Shown here in pieces: positions 49,101 to 58,900 of a stretch of DNA of 64,000 nucleotides. The stretch is from NCBI GenBank assembly GCA_014526335.1, contig JACTAT010000046.1:229954-293953 (forward strand), in the 5' to 3' direction. Below the pieces are notes generated by a model. The model was given only the letters and a program-made list of their open reading frames with translations, was not told the origin of the DNA and did not search any database. Both the position numbers and the translations under genes were made by a program. Each line of letters begins with the position of its first letter. Position 1 is the first letter of the stretch. The DNA is from Chrysaora quinquecirrha. Lineage: Eukaryota; Cnidaria; Scyphozoa; Semaeostomeae; Pelagiidae.

Positions 49101-50074
49101 AAGAATATCATTTGCATGAGCAACACCAGCATGAACACAAACACGAACACAAGCATGAGAATAAGATTGAGAATAAGATTGATTTTACAACGCATGTACA
49201 TGATGGTTCAACTGCAATAGTTGGTGAAATAAAGGCTGACATTAAGGATCCACAAGGTACACAGTTGCATTCAATATTTACCAGTTTCTCTCAGAGTAGA
49301 TATATTTTGGATTATTTGATACTGTGCTGAAACCTCTGTTGGAAGGCTTTTTATTTCGGTTTTAAAGAGTAGCCCCAAGTTGTGTTGTTGATAAAATAAA
49401 AAAGATCTTGAATATAATATCTTGGTATATTTTATCCCATATACCGGATTCTTTTATGCCATTGGTATTAAAAAGAACACTCTTCTGGCTTGGGGTAAAG
49501 GAAGGTTTTGTTCGAAAAATTTGTGGTACAATTTTTTGGATGGTACTGGTATTTTGATTGGTAAAATACTTTCTCCTTGGCCCTCAACCCAATGAAAATG
49601 ATGACTGGTCCCTTAAGAGGACATACTGTAATGACCAGAGTGTCTTTAGCACTTCATTGTGGATTTTAATGCTTGAGTTTCACTAAACCGGAAAACTATT
49701 GCCGTGTCCCGAGTTTTCTGTAGGTTTAGCCCATTTAGAAGGTCGGCCCCCGAAACTTTGATGTCATTGTTTCTGTGTGGACAACCAAAACGTTCCGAAA
49801 ACGAAACGAAATTTTTTATACGTTTTCACTGACATGAAAACGCAACTTTTTCGTAACGTATCCGTGTAGACGGGACCTCAGCCGGATGCTTATGAAATAG
49901 TATATTTCCTATTTCATGTAGAATTTTGTTAACGATCTTTCCAATTTCTTTTTATTCATTTTTATTTCAGTATTGCAAATTGCAAATTTCGGAGCTCAGA
50001 TCGCTGATCAACAAGGACGGGCATTGGAAATAAGAGACAGCACAATTCTGGAAATAGAACCAAAAAATGATTAA
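31108..50074 (+). CDS. Death domain - LRR - ZU5 protein with HFS autoproteolysis motif
   Basis: Exons: 31108-31615, 33529-33573 (optional), 34560-34595, 41055-42338, 42463-42493, 43016-43362, 43974-44176, 45628-45887, 46671-46964, 47888-48057, 49071-49256, 49971-50074. Every junction is GT/AG and phases close to 3468 nt (1155 residues). Residues about 25-125 form a death domain (LSLQLGPNWPNGPDWRSLAR, LLKLWVQRDG, ELL-like helix 6). Residues about 210-530 hold 13 leucine-rich repeats of LxxLDLSxNxLxxLPxxFG type. About 640-750 is a ZU5 domain (GGIFVCDYLGISLDIPMNAL, VISLGPDDVRFSKPCKLTIPY), followed by a second ZU5-like module ending VQVHHFSL. PIDD1 and FIIND proteins cut themselves at HFS at this place. 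The last 250 residues are unrecognised apart from a His-rich run. Likely an intracellular death/immune signalling scaffold (inference). Confidence 0.8.
32330..32478. mobile_element. Small MITE in fold-back loop, left copy
   Basis: Starts CGAGGGCATTTCACTC and ends GAGTGAATAATGCCCCTCGG, inverted termini; interior ATTAAAACAAAAGGACTTTC. Same family as 121-256. Confidence 0.65.
32748..32883. mobile_element. Small MITE in fold-back loop, right copy
   Basis: Starts AAGGGGCGATTCATTC and ends GGAGTGAATTGCCCCTCGG. Interior CTATTGTTTTCACAAAAATC is the reverse complement of the left copy's interior. Confidence 0.65.
34613..38717. mobile_element. Giant fold-back element: inverted arrays of a ~375-bp unit
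   Basis: The outer ends AGGTGCCAAATAAAT (34625) and ATTTATTTGGCACCT (ending 38709) are inverted. Inside, about four direct copies of a ~375-bp unit (GGTATAGGGCGAAAAACCAA near 34806, 35183, 35559, 35932) face about five inverted copies (36977 to 38501), around a ~520-bp unique centre at 36195-36715. The outermost units carry a GC-rich 10-bp run (CGCGGAACCCGCGGAATCCG). The repeated ~73-codon open frames in the units are artefacts of repetition. It starts only about 20 bp after the micro-exon at 34560-34595. Confidence 0.85.
38720..39410. other. Intronic stretch, no gene recognised
   Basis: Between the fold-back element and the GTAG-rich repeat, in the long intron before the LRR exon. Near 38740 GAAACGACAGACATTGAATGG echoes GGAAACAACAGACATTGAAG at 31644, hinting at an old local duplication. 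No coding exon seen. Confidence 0.4.
39408..40180. repeat. Degenerate GTAGCAGTAG trinucleotide repeat split by a MITE
   Basis: GTA/GCA-rich stretches at 39408-39530 and 39905-40180 flank a TTATAAGAA-family MITE. Peptide frames of poly-Val/Ala or poly-Thr here are repeat artefacts. Confidence 0.65.
39533..39885. mobile_element. TTATAAGAA-family MITE
   Basis: Left GCACTCTTTTTTTATAAGAA then CTCGTTTATAAGAAACTCAG; the right end TTTCTTATAAAAAG near 39871-39884 is shorter, so it may be truncated. Shares GAGATCAATATTGGTTAAGA with the copy at 63092. Confidence 0.6.
40190..41054. other. Intronic stretch before the LRR exon
   Basis: AT-rich, no repeat family recognised and no exon found. Ends with the acceptor TTTTAATCACAG at 41043-41054. 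Confidence 0.5.
44395..45465. repeat. 10-bp tandem array, unit AACTTAATAA
   Basis: About 105 copies of AACTTAATAA with few changes (ACTTGATA, ACTCAATA, ACTTTATA variants), about 1.07 kb, wholly inside the intron between exons 43974-44176 and 45628-45887 of the death-domain/LRR/ZU5 gene. Confidence 0.95.
47398..47785. repeat. Degenerate ~60-bp tandem repeat
   Basis: Recurring CATAATAACCTCCCTCTGCA and AGCCTTTTTCACCACATCAA, about six or seven units, just upstream of the exon at 47888. Confidence 0.65.
48140..48955. repeat. GATATT / GACATT simple-repeat array
   Basis: About 0.8 kb of GATATT-based hexamers with GACATT, GATAGT and CATATT variants. Lies in the intron between exons 47888-48057 and 49071-49256. 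The long Asp-Ile frames are artefacts. Confidence 0.95.
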
Positions 50075-50430
50075 AGTCAATGTTACGCTTATGTTTTACT
50101 GAGACGTTTTGAACAAGCATGATGGACAGTTAAGAACCAATTTTTTTAAAGGCTCTGTCTTATTTTTAATATTTCTTTGACCAGAAATCATTTGAATTTC
50201 GGTCGAGATATTCAAAACTGATCAATTTTTGCACACGATTACACAGTTATCGGATGCCCCACATTAATGCTTCTCTGAAACAAGGACCTCACCGGGCTTT
50301 CCGAAATTGGGGGACATTCCACCAAATTTTGCTTACGGGTGTGCCGCCTAAGCTTTTTATACTTGACCCCCAAGTTCGCTTAAAGCTATACCTAACAGGT
50401 ATACCAGGCTTTATTCCTTTTTAAGAGAGA
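50075..50430. other. 3' flank of the death-domain/LRR/ZU5 gene
   Basis: Presumed 3' UTR and spacer. ATTAAA overlaps the stop codon at 50070-50075, a weak polyadenylation candidate. No other gene seen. Confidence 0.35.
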
Positions 50431-50770
50431 CTCGTCAACGTGGGATGGGTACCCAGACTGCATGGTCAGAGAGCCAACAACGATTCCATTGAGCTATAGC
50501 CCACAGGTTAACTATGGTAAAGAGTCCAATGAAATCGTCGAGTAACTAACCAAGTCATACAGTTCACCATCTCGGCAATATTGAGCCTGCTGTATACACA
50601 TTTACGTATATTTCATGACTGGCAAGAACTAACAAGATAGATTTTTACCACAGATGGCATACCACAGTTGATAGGGTCTGAATCCAAGACTGCATGACAA
50701 GAGAGCAAACGACGATTCCGCTAAGTATAACTCTTTAGTCATGCTCGAGGCATGCAGCAAACGACTCTCC
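50430..50770 (-). mobile_element. Family-A SINE, two degenerate copies
   Basis: GGTACCCAGACTGCATGGTC..GAGCCAACAACGATTCC and, further on, GTCTGAATCCAAGACTGCAT..GAGCAAACGACGATTCC are both inverted family-A heads, separated by shared body sequence. Confidence 0.5.
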
Positions 50771-50784
50771 TCCTAATTGGCTTG

Positions 50785-51475
50785 CAGGTGGGAAACTCGT
50801 TAACTTCTACGGCGGGGTGATCATACAGTACATGTGGGGTCTGAAATTTAGGATAGACGAACATATTTGGGGTCTGATATTTTGAAGACTGGAAAAAATA
50901 ATTTTGGGTCTCAAATTTGTAGCAGAAAACTAATGCTTGTATTAGAGTCCTTTGAAAACTCATTGACTTCTATGGGTGGGGGGTGATCATACAGTATATA
51001 CATTTGGGGTCTGCAATTTAGGATAGACTAACATATTTGGGGTCTGATATTTTGAAGACTGGAAAAAATAATTTTGGGTCTCAAATTTGTAGCAGAAAAC
51101 TAATGCTTGTATTAGAGTCCTTTGAAAACTCATTGACTTCTATGGGTGGGGGGTGATCATACAGTATATACATTTGGGGTCTGAAATTTAGGATAGACTA
51201 ACTTATTTGGGGTCTGATATTTTGAAGACTGGAAAAAATAATTTTGGGTCTCAAATTTGTAGCAGAAAACTAATGCTTGTATTAGAGTCCTTTGAAAACT
51301 CATTGACTTCTATGGGTGGGGGGTGATCATACAGTATATACATTTGGGGTCTGAAATTTAGGATAGACTAACATATTTGGGGTCTGATATTTTGAAGACT
51401 GGAAAAAATAATTCGTGGTCTCAAATTTGTAACAGATAACTAATACTTGTATTTAAATCCTTTGAAAAATTTGGT
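50785..51475. repeat. 170-bp tandem repeat, four copies
   Basis: CATTGACTTCTATGGGTGGG recurs at 50961, 51131 and 51301, exactly 170 bp apart, with a diverged first copy from about 50790. Units 2-4 are nearly identical. Confidence 0.9.
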
Positions 51476-51965
51476 CAACATATTTTGGGGTCTTTGGAAA
51501 ATTTGGTCAACATATTCTGAGAAAATGCCCTGACATGATCACCCGTCATAAGAGTCAACCAGTCCCCCCCTACCCTGCGACTTCTGCTGTTTGAGACAGG
51601 GAAGAAATTAAGTAGCGCAGATGTCGAATAATTACCAGTCTTTCTGCCTTTTAATTTAGGACTGGTTATTGCTGTGTTTTCAGAAAGTTTTGTATTTTTA
51701 TCGAATAACGATTTTATGAATGTTATAACACCAAGATTCGTATATTTTGTATTTTGAATATATTCTATACTGTTAATTTCGATAAGAATTATTAGAAAGC
51801 TTGCTTGATTTTGTAACTTTTTGCTTAAAAAGTAAACTTGATACATTGCAGAATACAATCAAACGAAATGTGGTATTTTCTCTGATAGACGCGTAGCCGC
51901 AAACAAACGCCTCCCTCTAGAAACTAACGCCCCTATGCTTAAATAGTGTTAGCGCCTTGCCCTAT

Positions 51966-52516
51966 CGAGGGCAAATCACTGATTAAAATCACGTACACTT
52001 TCAAGATTAATCACAAATTAATCAAATTAATCACAAAATAATCAAATTAATCACAAATAATCAAATTAATCACAAAATAATCAAATTAATCACAAATTAA
52101 TCAAATTAATCACAAAATAATCAAATCAAAATCACGCACACTTTCCAGGTTAATCGCAAAAACAATCAAATTAATCACAAATAATCAAATTTATCATAAA
52201 ACAATCAAATTAATCACAAGAAATCAAATTAATCACAAATAATCAAAATAATCACAAAAAATCAAATTAATCACGAATAATCAAAATAATCACAAATTAA
52301 TCAAATAATCACAAAATAATCAAATAAATAAAAAAATAACCAAATAAATCATAAAATAATCAAAATAAAATCACATACACTTTCAAGATTAATCATAAAA
52401 AAATCATATTAATCACGAAAAATCACATTAATCACAAATTAATCACAATAATCACACAAAAATAACCCCTGATTAAAAATCACGTACACTTTTTAGGGAG
52501 TGATTTGCCCTCGCCA
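51966..52516. mobile_element. Element with CGAGGGCAAATCACT ends and internal array
   Basis: The 15-bp ends CGAGGGCAAATCACT and AGTGATTTGCCCTCG are perfect inverted repeats. Subterminal AAATCACGTACACTTT is also inverted/repeated. The interior is about 30 copies of AAATTAATCAC / AAATAATCAC. Confidence 0.75.
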
Positions 52517-52956
52517 ACTTGTCGGGGTTGTGCTGTGGCAAATTGCAATGGCCAGAATAATTTCTATTGTTTTCCGTTGTTTTGATGACAATGGCTATTG
52601 TTATTAACCCCCAAAAATTGCACCTCGAGGGAGCAGCAACAACAACAACGAGAGAAAATGGTGCAAGGTCAACCAGGAAAGGGAGATGTGAAAAATGGTT
52701 CCAGTCGGCGACTGCACTTTTTCAAATGAATAATATAGTCTAGCCTTGAGATGAAATATATTTTGTAAGCTTTCATATAATATGTTTTGTGTGTTAAATC
52801 CATCACTCATCAGCGATGGCTAAAGCTGTTTTATAAGGCTTTCGTCTTGTGCCTTCTGTCTCTTCCTGAATTGATGATTGATCAGAAACTGGCCTAGACT
52901 AGCCTTTTTTGTTGTTTTGGCAAGCAAGCTTTGTCGTCTTCTTTCATCTCTCCGAA

Positions 52957-55900
52957 ATGGAATCGGATTCAAAAGCTGCCTGTTTAAAAGGGGATGAAGA
53001 CACATTGTCTGGAATAGCTTCAAAGTGGAATATATATATGTTTGCAGAGAAGGAGGAGGTGAGTTGTGTCATGCAGAAATGTAGCTTGTGGGCAGGAAAC
53101 AGAAATTACCACAAAAGAATTTCGACTTTTATTAGCTTGTCAAGAAGGGTGAGGTGATTTTAAGTAGAGCAGAGGGTCGTAGGTGTTGGCCAAAACAAAA
53201 TTCAGCCTTGTTCTACAATATTACATACTTTCATTTCATTAGGACCTTTTTGCAACTTTTCTTTATCAAGATTTTCGTCCCCAATGTGACAGTTTTAACG
53301 GATTCGTGTGAGACCCCCTCCCCCCTTAACGGACAAATTCCGTTAACGGGGACGAAAGTCTTTTGTCGATGGCCCCTTTGTAGATAGATACCGACCGGTC
53401 TTTTTTAGATTGACCTGGCCATTTGCCTATCTTTTGTTTTCCACTATCCACCCAGAAGGTTATCTGAAGTATGGAAAATCTAATGACTTTACAGGAGTAA
53501 AGATTGATGCACTTAGGAATGAGAAATGTAATGTAACATTATAAATTCTGCAAAGTAAAACTTAAGAGTATAGGCAGTGAACTAGGGCAGATGAGAGTGA
53601 AGTAGGCTACAGTTGACTTTTACTATTCAAATGTTCAGGCAGTTACGGGCAGTGCCAAGGAAAGTTTTATGTCCAAACTATAAATTCATCTATCCTACAT
53701 GTTTGCTAATTTCTTTATATCTTCCCTACTTACTCCCCCACCAAAGCCACATTTAATAATTCTAAAGTTAACAAAGGTGCTGTGGCATTGTGATGTAATC
53801 CAGCTCACTCGAGGTGTCAGAAGTTCAGTGTGGTCAGGGTTCAAGCCCAGCCACTGTAGCGTCACGGCCAGGGTCGAGGTCTCGATTAGTTAACCTACTA
53901 CTGAGATCCTAGTGAATGGCACTAAAACACCATTTCACCTTCATCTTTCAGTTAACTTTCTTGAAACACCTAATCTGTCCAACTCAGGCATGTTCAATTT
54001 ATTCTGTTAGTCATCCCACTGCTTTCAGTAAGCTGACTGGTGTTCAAATACAATAACAATTCAGCTTCACTTTTCTGATTGGTGCATTTTGATCCCTACC
54101 TGGGTATAAATTCCACCTTAGTCAATTGCTTCAGTCTGTTTCTGACATTTATACTCTGAGGAGTGTCAAGCAAAGAAAGCTTACAATGATGTCCAAAGAT
54201 GTTTTTGCTAATCGCTTGTGATTCATTTTTCCTTTTTGCCTAGAAGAACAGAGAGCTGGCAACTCTTCTCACTCTTCATAGCAAGTTTGACATTTAATCT
54301 TCAGTGATATTCAAGTTTGACATCCAGTTTGGTGGCAATCAAACCCATAAATTGCGAGCCAGACTCCCTCATCACTTTTGCCATTCTCACTGACAAAATG
54401 TAATCTAATTCATTTTTTAGGAAAAGAGAGAGAAATTATATGAAGCATTAAACTATTTGCTTGGATGTTATCTGTCTGCAAATAAGCCATGGCAATCCAA
54501 AGTCTTGGAGTTTACGTGAGTCCTCTAATTTTTTATCCACTATCTCTAATTCCAAAGGGATACTGAAATTTGTTTGTTCGAGATGACGAATGTTCAAAAT
54601 AACCAATGCCCCATATAAATGTGAAAAATATATAGTTTTTAAGTAAGGAAAGGAACCTTGATTAACATACTAGGTTACTGATTCCGAATTTCATCAAACA
54701 AGTCAGTTATTTTTTCAAAATAGAAGTCCAGTGTCATGTGCTTTTATGGATTAATTTCATCCCTAGTTTTAGATAATGGTGATGTAGCATATCTCCCTAC
54801 CATAGCAACAGGCAGAGATTACAGGCATCATTTCTGGGTGGGCAAGACAGTTATGAACAAGTAGAGCTACTTTCTGCCATGAATTTTTTTCTAAGCTCTT
54901 GTACCAACTTCTTTATAAACAAAGCATCATCAATCAAACTGTTTCTTCCGATAGCAGCACAGTAACACTCTGATACTTGCAATCCATCGTGGCTTGAGCT
55001 TCATCTACTGAAAACATGGGCAGCATATCACTTGCCTGCTGCCATTCCCACTAGATGAACTTATAAGCATATTTTCTGCCTGTCTTTTTATCCAGTTCAG
55101 CAGAAAATTGTGCAAATTTCGAGATAAAGAGCAGTTTTTCCTTCACGGGAAATAGAAAATTGTTCGAGACAGCGAATGCTGGAGATAACAGGCATTCGAG
55201 ATAGCGGATGATTTTTCTATAAAAACCATTATACCAAAATGGAAATTGAGACTTGTTCGAGATAGCGAATTTTTGAGATTACGGGCAGTCGAGATAGCAT
55301 ATGTCAACCGTACCAGTAATTAGAAATTTACCATTTTAAAATTTCTATTTACAGCAAGCTTGTTGTCTCCATCATTGTTTGAAAACCTTTAATAAAAACA
55401 AAGGACAGAAACAATCACCTTTTTTGTGCAAGCCTCTATTGTTGTTTACCCATTCAAAATCATCTCTCAAAATGATGCAAATATCATCTTTAAAACTCAT
55501 AAATCATCTTACTGTAGTTTTCTTTGAGAACGACCTAAGCAGTCATTATCTGACTTAAATTTTTGGTAGCAAACTCTTGATTGACCAGTATTTGACTTAA
55601 CATCTAGTAATTGCAGAAGTCCCAACAAGATGAGTTAAAAATGTGTATGGCACTGTAACCAAAATTTTTTTTCAAAGTATATTTTTTACAAACTTTATTA
55701 AATGTAAAATTATTTCCAAAAGCAGTGTGCAATATTATTGTAGAAAACAATAAACTTTGAATTAGAACAAGAACAATACAAGGAAGAGAGATATTTTTTA
55801 CCACTTTTTGGGCTTAACCCTTCATTAACTTGTTTTGTATTAAACGTAATTTGTGAATTTTGAATCCCTTTACATTTTTACAGTGACCAAAGACAAGTTG

Positions 55901-58900
55901 CCAATGCTATTGCGGAAGAGTTTATTGCTTCAACATATAAGCAATGTGCAAATTGTGATGATGATGGTATACAGGTCTTGGATTATTTCAGGCATGGAGC
56001 AGGTTTGACGACATTGCTTGGCTTAGTTTTGTATTCTGAAAAGGTATGTTTTGAATTTGATTGTTTTCAAACCATCATTTTTTAACAAACATTTTCTTAC
56101 TTGGATTTTCTTCAATTAATTCTATCATCCTGCCAGTGACATAGCCAACCATCCAACATTTGAGGGGCAAGAGCATGGTCAAGAAAAATAACGGTGTGGT
56201 TTTAGGATAAAACAACCAAGTCATAACCTTTTTACACCATATTTAGCCAATATAAAAGACCGATTTTGCCAATGATTAGGGGGCAACTGCCCCCCCTTTT
56301 GGCTATGCCACTGCTTCCTGTTGTATCCCAGAAGCTGATTGGTGTTGTTTAAAACACAATTTCAATTTGGCTTTACTTTTTGCTTTGTGCATTTTGATCA
56401 CATCTGAGTGTAAATTCCGCCCTAGTCAATTGTTTTGGTCTGTTTCTGATGTTGATACTCTGGGAAGTGTCCGACCGAAAATAGCTTTTAAAGTATGTCC
56501 GAAATGTTTTCACTGTTTCTAACAATTTTGAAATTTTGTACCAATCGAAAAAGTTATAATAGAGTATAAAATTTCTTTTAGAAATACATATTTGACTGTG
56601 GCTCACAGTGTTCTCTTTCAAAAATCTGCATTCTTTCTTTATAGGTTACAAGCTGTTGTACAGAAATCTGCAATCTACTCCTGTCTCTCATTCCACTTTC
56701 ATTCGAAAGTAAGTCAATCGAAAGTAAGGCCAAAAATCGCGTGGATTTCAGGTCAAGTACATTTAATGGAGAAAAGGTTTTGCCATTTTTATAGCTCGGG
56801 ATTCGGGTCTTGTAGTAAAAATGTGCTGGTTTTCGGGCTGCTGGTTTTAGTTGTTGAAACTAAGGTCATCCACAGGTTTTCAGGTTTGTCCCTATTTTCT
56901 TCCGGGTTTTCGGGTTTTGATACCCCCCAAAGCCCCCCTCCTTCACTGGCACTGAGGGTGGTCACTGCAAAAGGGTTTCTTTAACGGTTCTTTGACGTCC
57001 CAATTAAAGATGAACCTGTCATTTTACGTGATCATCTGTGGGAAGGGAGGTAAAGGTTTTTATGCCTTGTAATTTGTGCTTCCTATCCTCGATTTAAACC
57101 AAAGACCTTAAACACAAATGGTAACCACTACACTACACTGTGCTCTAAAATAAGCTAAGTCTGTTTTAATAGGTGTGGGAATGTAATCAAGATCAGTAGA
57201 TATGTGTAAAGGTCATAAAAGATCAGTTGCAGCAATTTGCAGTTGCCTGATATTTGAGTAGAATTTTTAAGAAATCTATTTCTTTCTCGTAGACAAAAAG
57301 GTGGAACATGCAGAGAGTTTAAAAATGCACCAAGAATTTCCAGAAAACATCCTGTTAACAACCCAACCAATTGTTTCCTTGAAAAATTCTCTTCAAAAAC
57401 TACTCATGGGATCAATATACATTGCTGAAGATAGTGATACTGAGAATAACTCTGAATCTGCCCATGTCAGCTATAAAGACGTAAACACTGTTTGCAAGAT
57501 GCTCGAAGAAGAAAACCTAAAGAAAAACGATGTGTTAATTTGTCTTCTTTCGTCATTACTTGGGATTTTATTGAGTGAGACAGTTAAGAGAAACAACACA
57601 TTTCAGTTTGAAATCGCCTGCAAGACTATAAAACTACTTGGAGAAACTGGCAGTACTTCTCTTCTTCCATCTGCCTTTCAGTTTGGGTTGATTGTTGAGC
57701 TACCGTGTGCTATGCTGGTCGAGCGAATATTGTCTGAGGGCATAAGATGGCTGACTGAAAGTATTGTTTACAAGGATCTGGTGACAATCGGTCGAAAATT
57801 ATTTCATTCTCTGAATAGCTCAGAGGGTTCTGCTAATCTGTGTGTATTGATGAAAGCATGTGAAGTGTTCACAGTTCTGTGGTCGCTTCTATTCTGGGGC
57901 ATGTCCACGAATGCGAAGCTAAAACACGCAAATGAACTTGATAAAGAATTTCTTGAATCAGAGGTCTATAAATTGACAGAGGGTGTACTGAGATATCTGT
58001 TAGGCCTGTTTAACAACTTCAATGTACCTGATGATGATAAGTCTGAAGAGCAACAGACACATTTATATCTGAAATGCATCGAATCGCTTAGTGCACCACT
58101 GATAAAAATCGCGAACAAATTCAAGAAACTGGAGCAAGATCGATCCTGTACTGTCCCTTCGAAGAGCAGTGTAACTCGGAAAACAAGAAAAAGACATTCT
58201 GGTAGTAGTTTTAAGAAGTATACAACAAGGGATGATAACAGCAGCAGTGAAAGTAGTAAGGAAACTTGTGATGGTAGCAGTCTTCTTACAATCGAATCAG
58301 ATGGGTCTAGCAGCACACAAGATATGTCGGATTATGTTTTGCATACTTCTGATTCTGATGAGGGAAAACAAGTCAAGCCCGTACATCGAAGGAATCTTAG
58401 CAATGCATCGTATAGAGGAGGTAAGTGTTGCTAAGTTGTGATCTACTCTCTCTATCTTTGGTACCCTCTATATCGAAGTCCTCTCTATCTCGCGCTGAAG
58501 TCTCGGTCCACTTGACACTTGGCATTTCCGCTGACTGTCACCTAATTATCCCAGCGTTGTTAAACCAATAGTGGCAAGTAAGACAAGAAGCATTTACAGT
58601 CAACTCTCTCTATCTAGACTACCCTCTATCTCGAGCTTTTCTTTATCTCGACCTGAAATCGCCAAAAGTGCCACTTTTCTCAAAAGTACTAAGTCGGATG
58701 CGCCAAAAACCACCGGAATCGTTCACGGCCCCCAGACAAATGGTGGGGTACCTGAAATTTTGCGCGGATCCGAGGCCTCACAATATTTCTTAAAGCTTTC
58801 TGCGTATTCAAGTTGTTTTTTTTTCAGATGAGAGACACTGCTTCTTAGGAAGCCTTACATCTTTGTTGGTATCCCTGCAAATTGACTGCAAAAACAAAGC

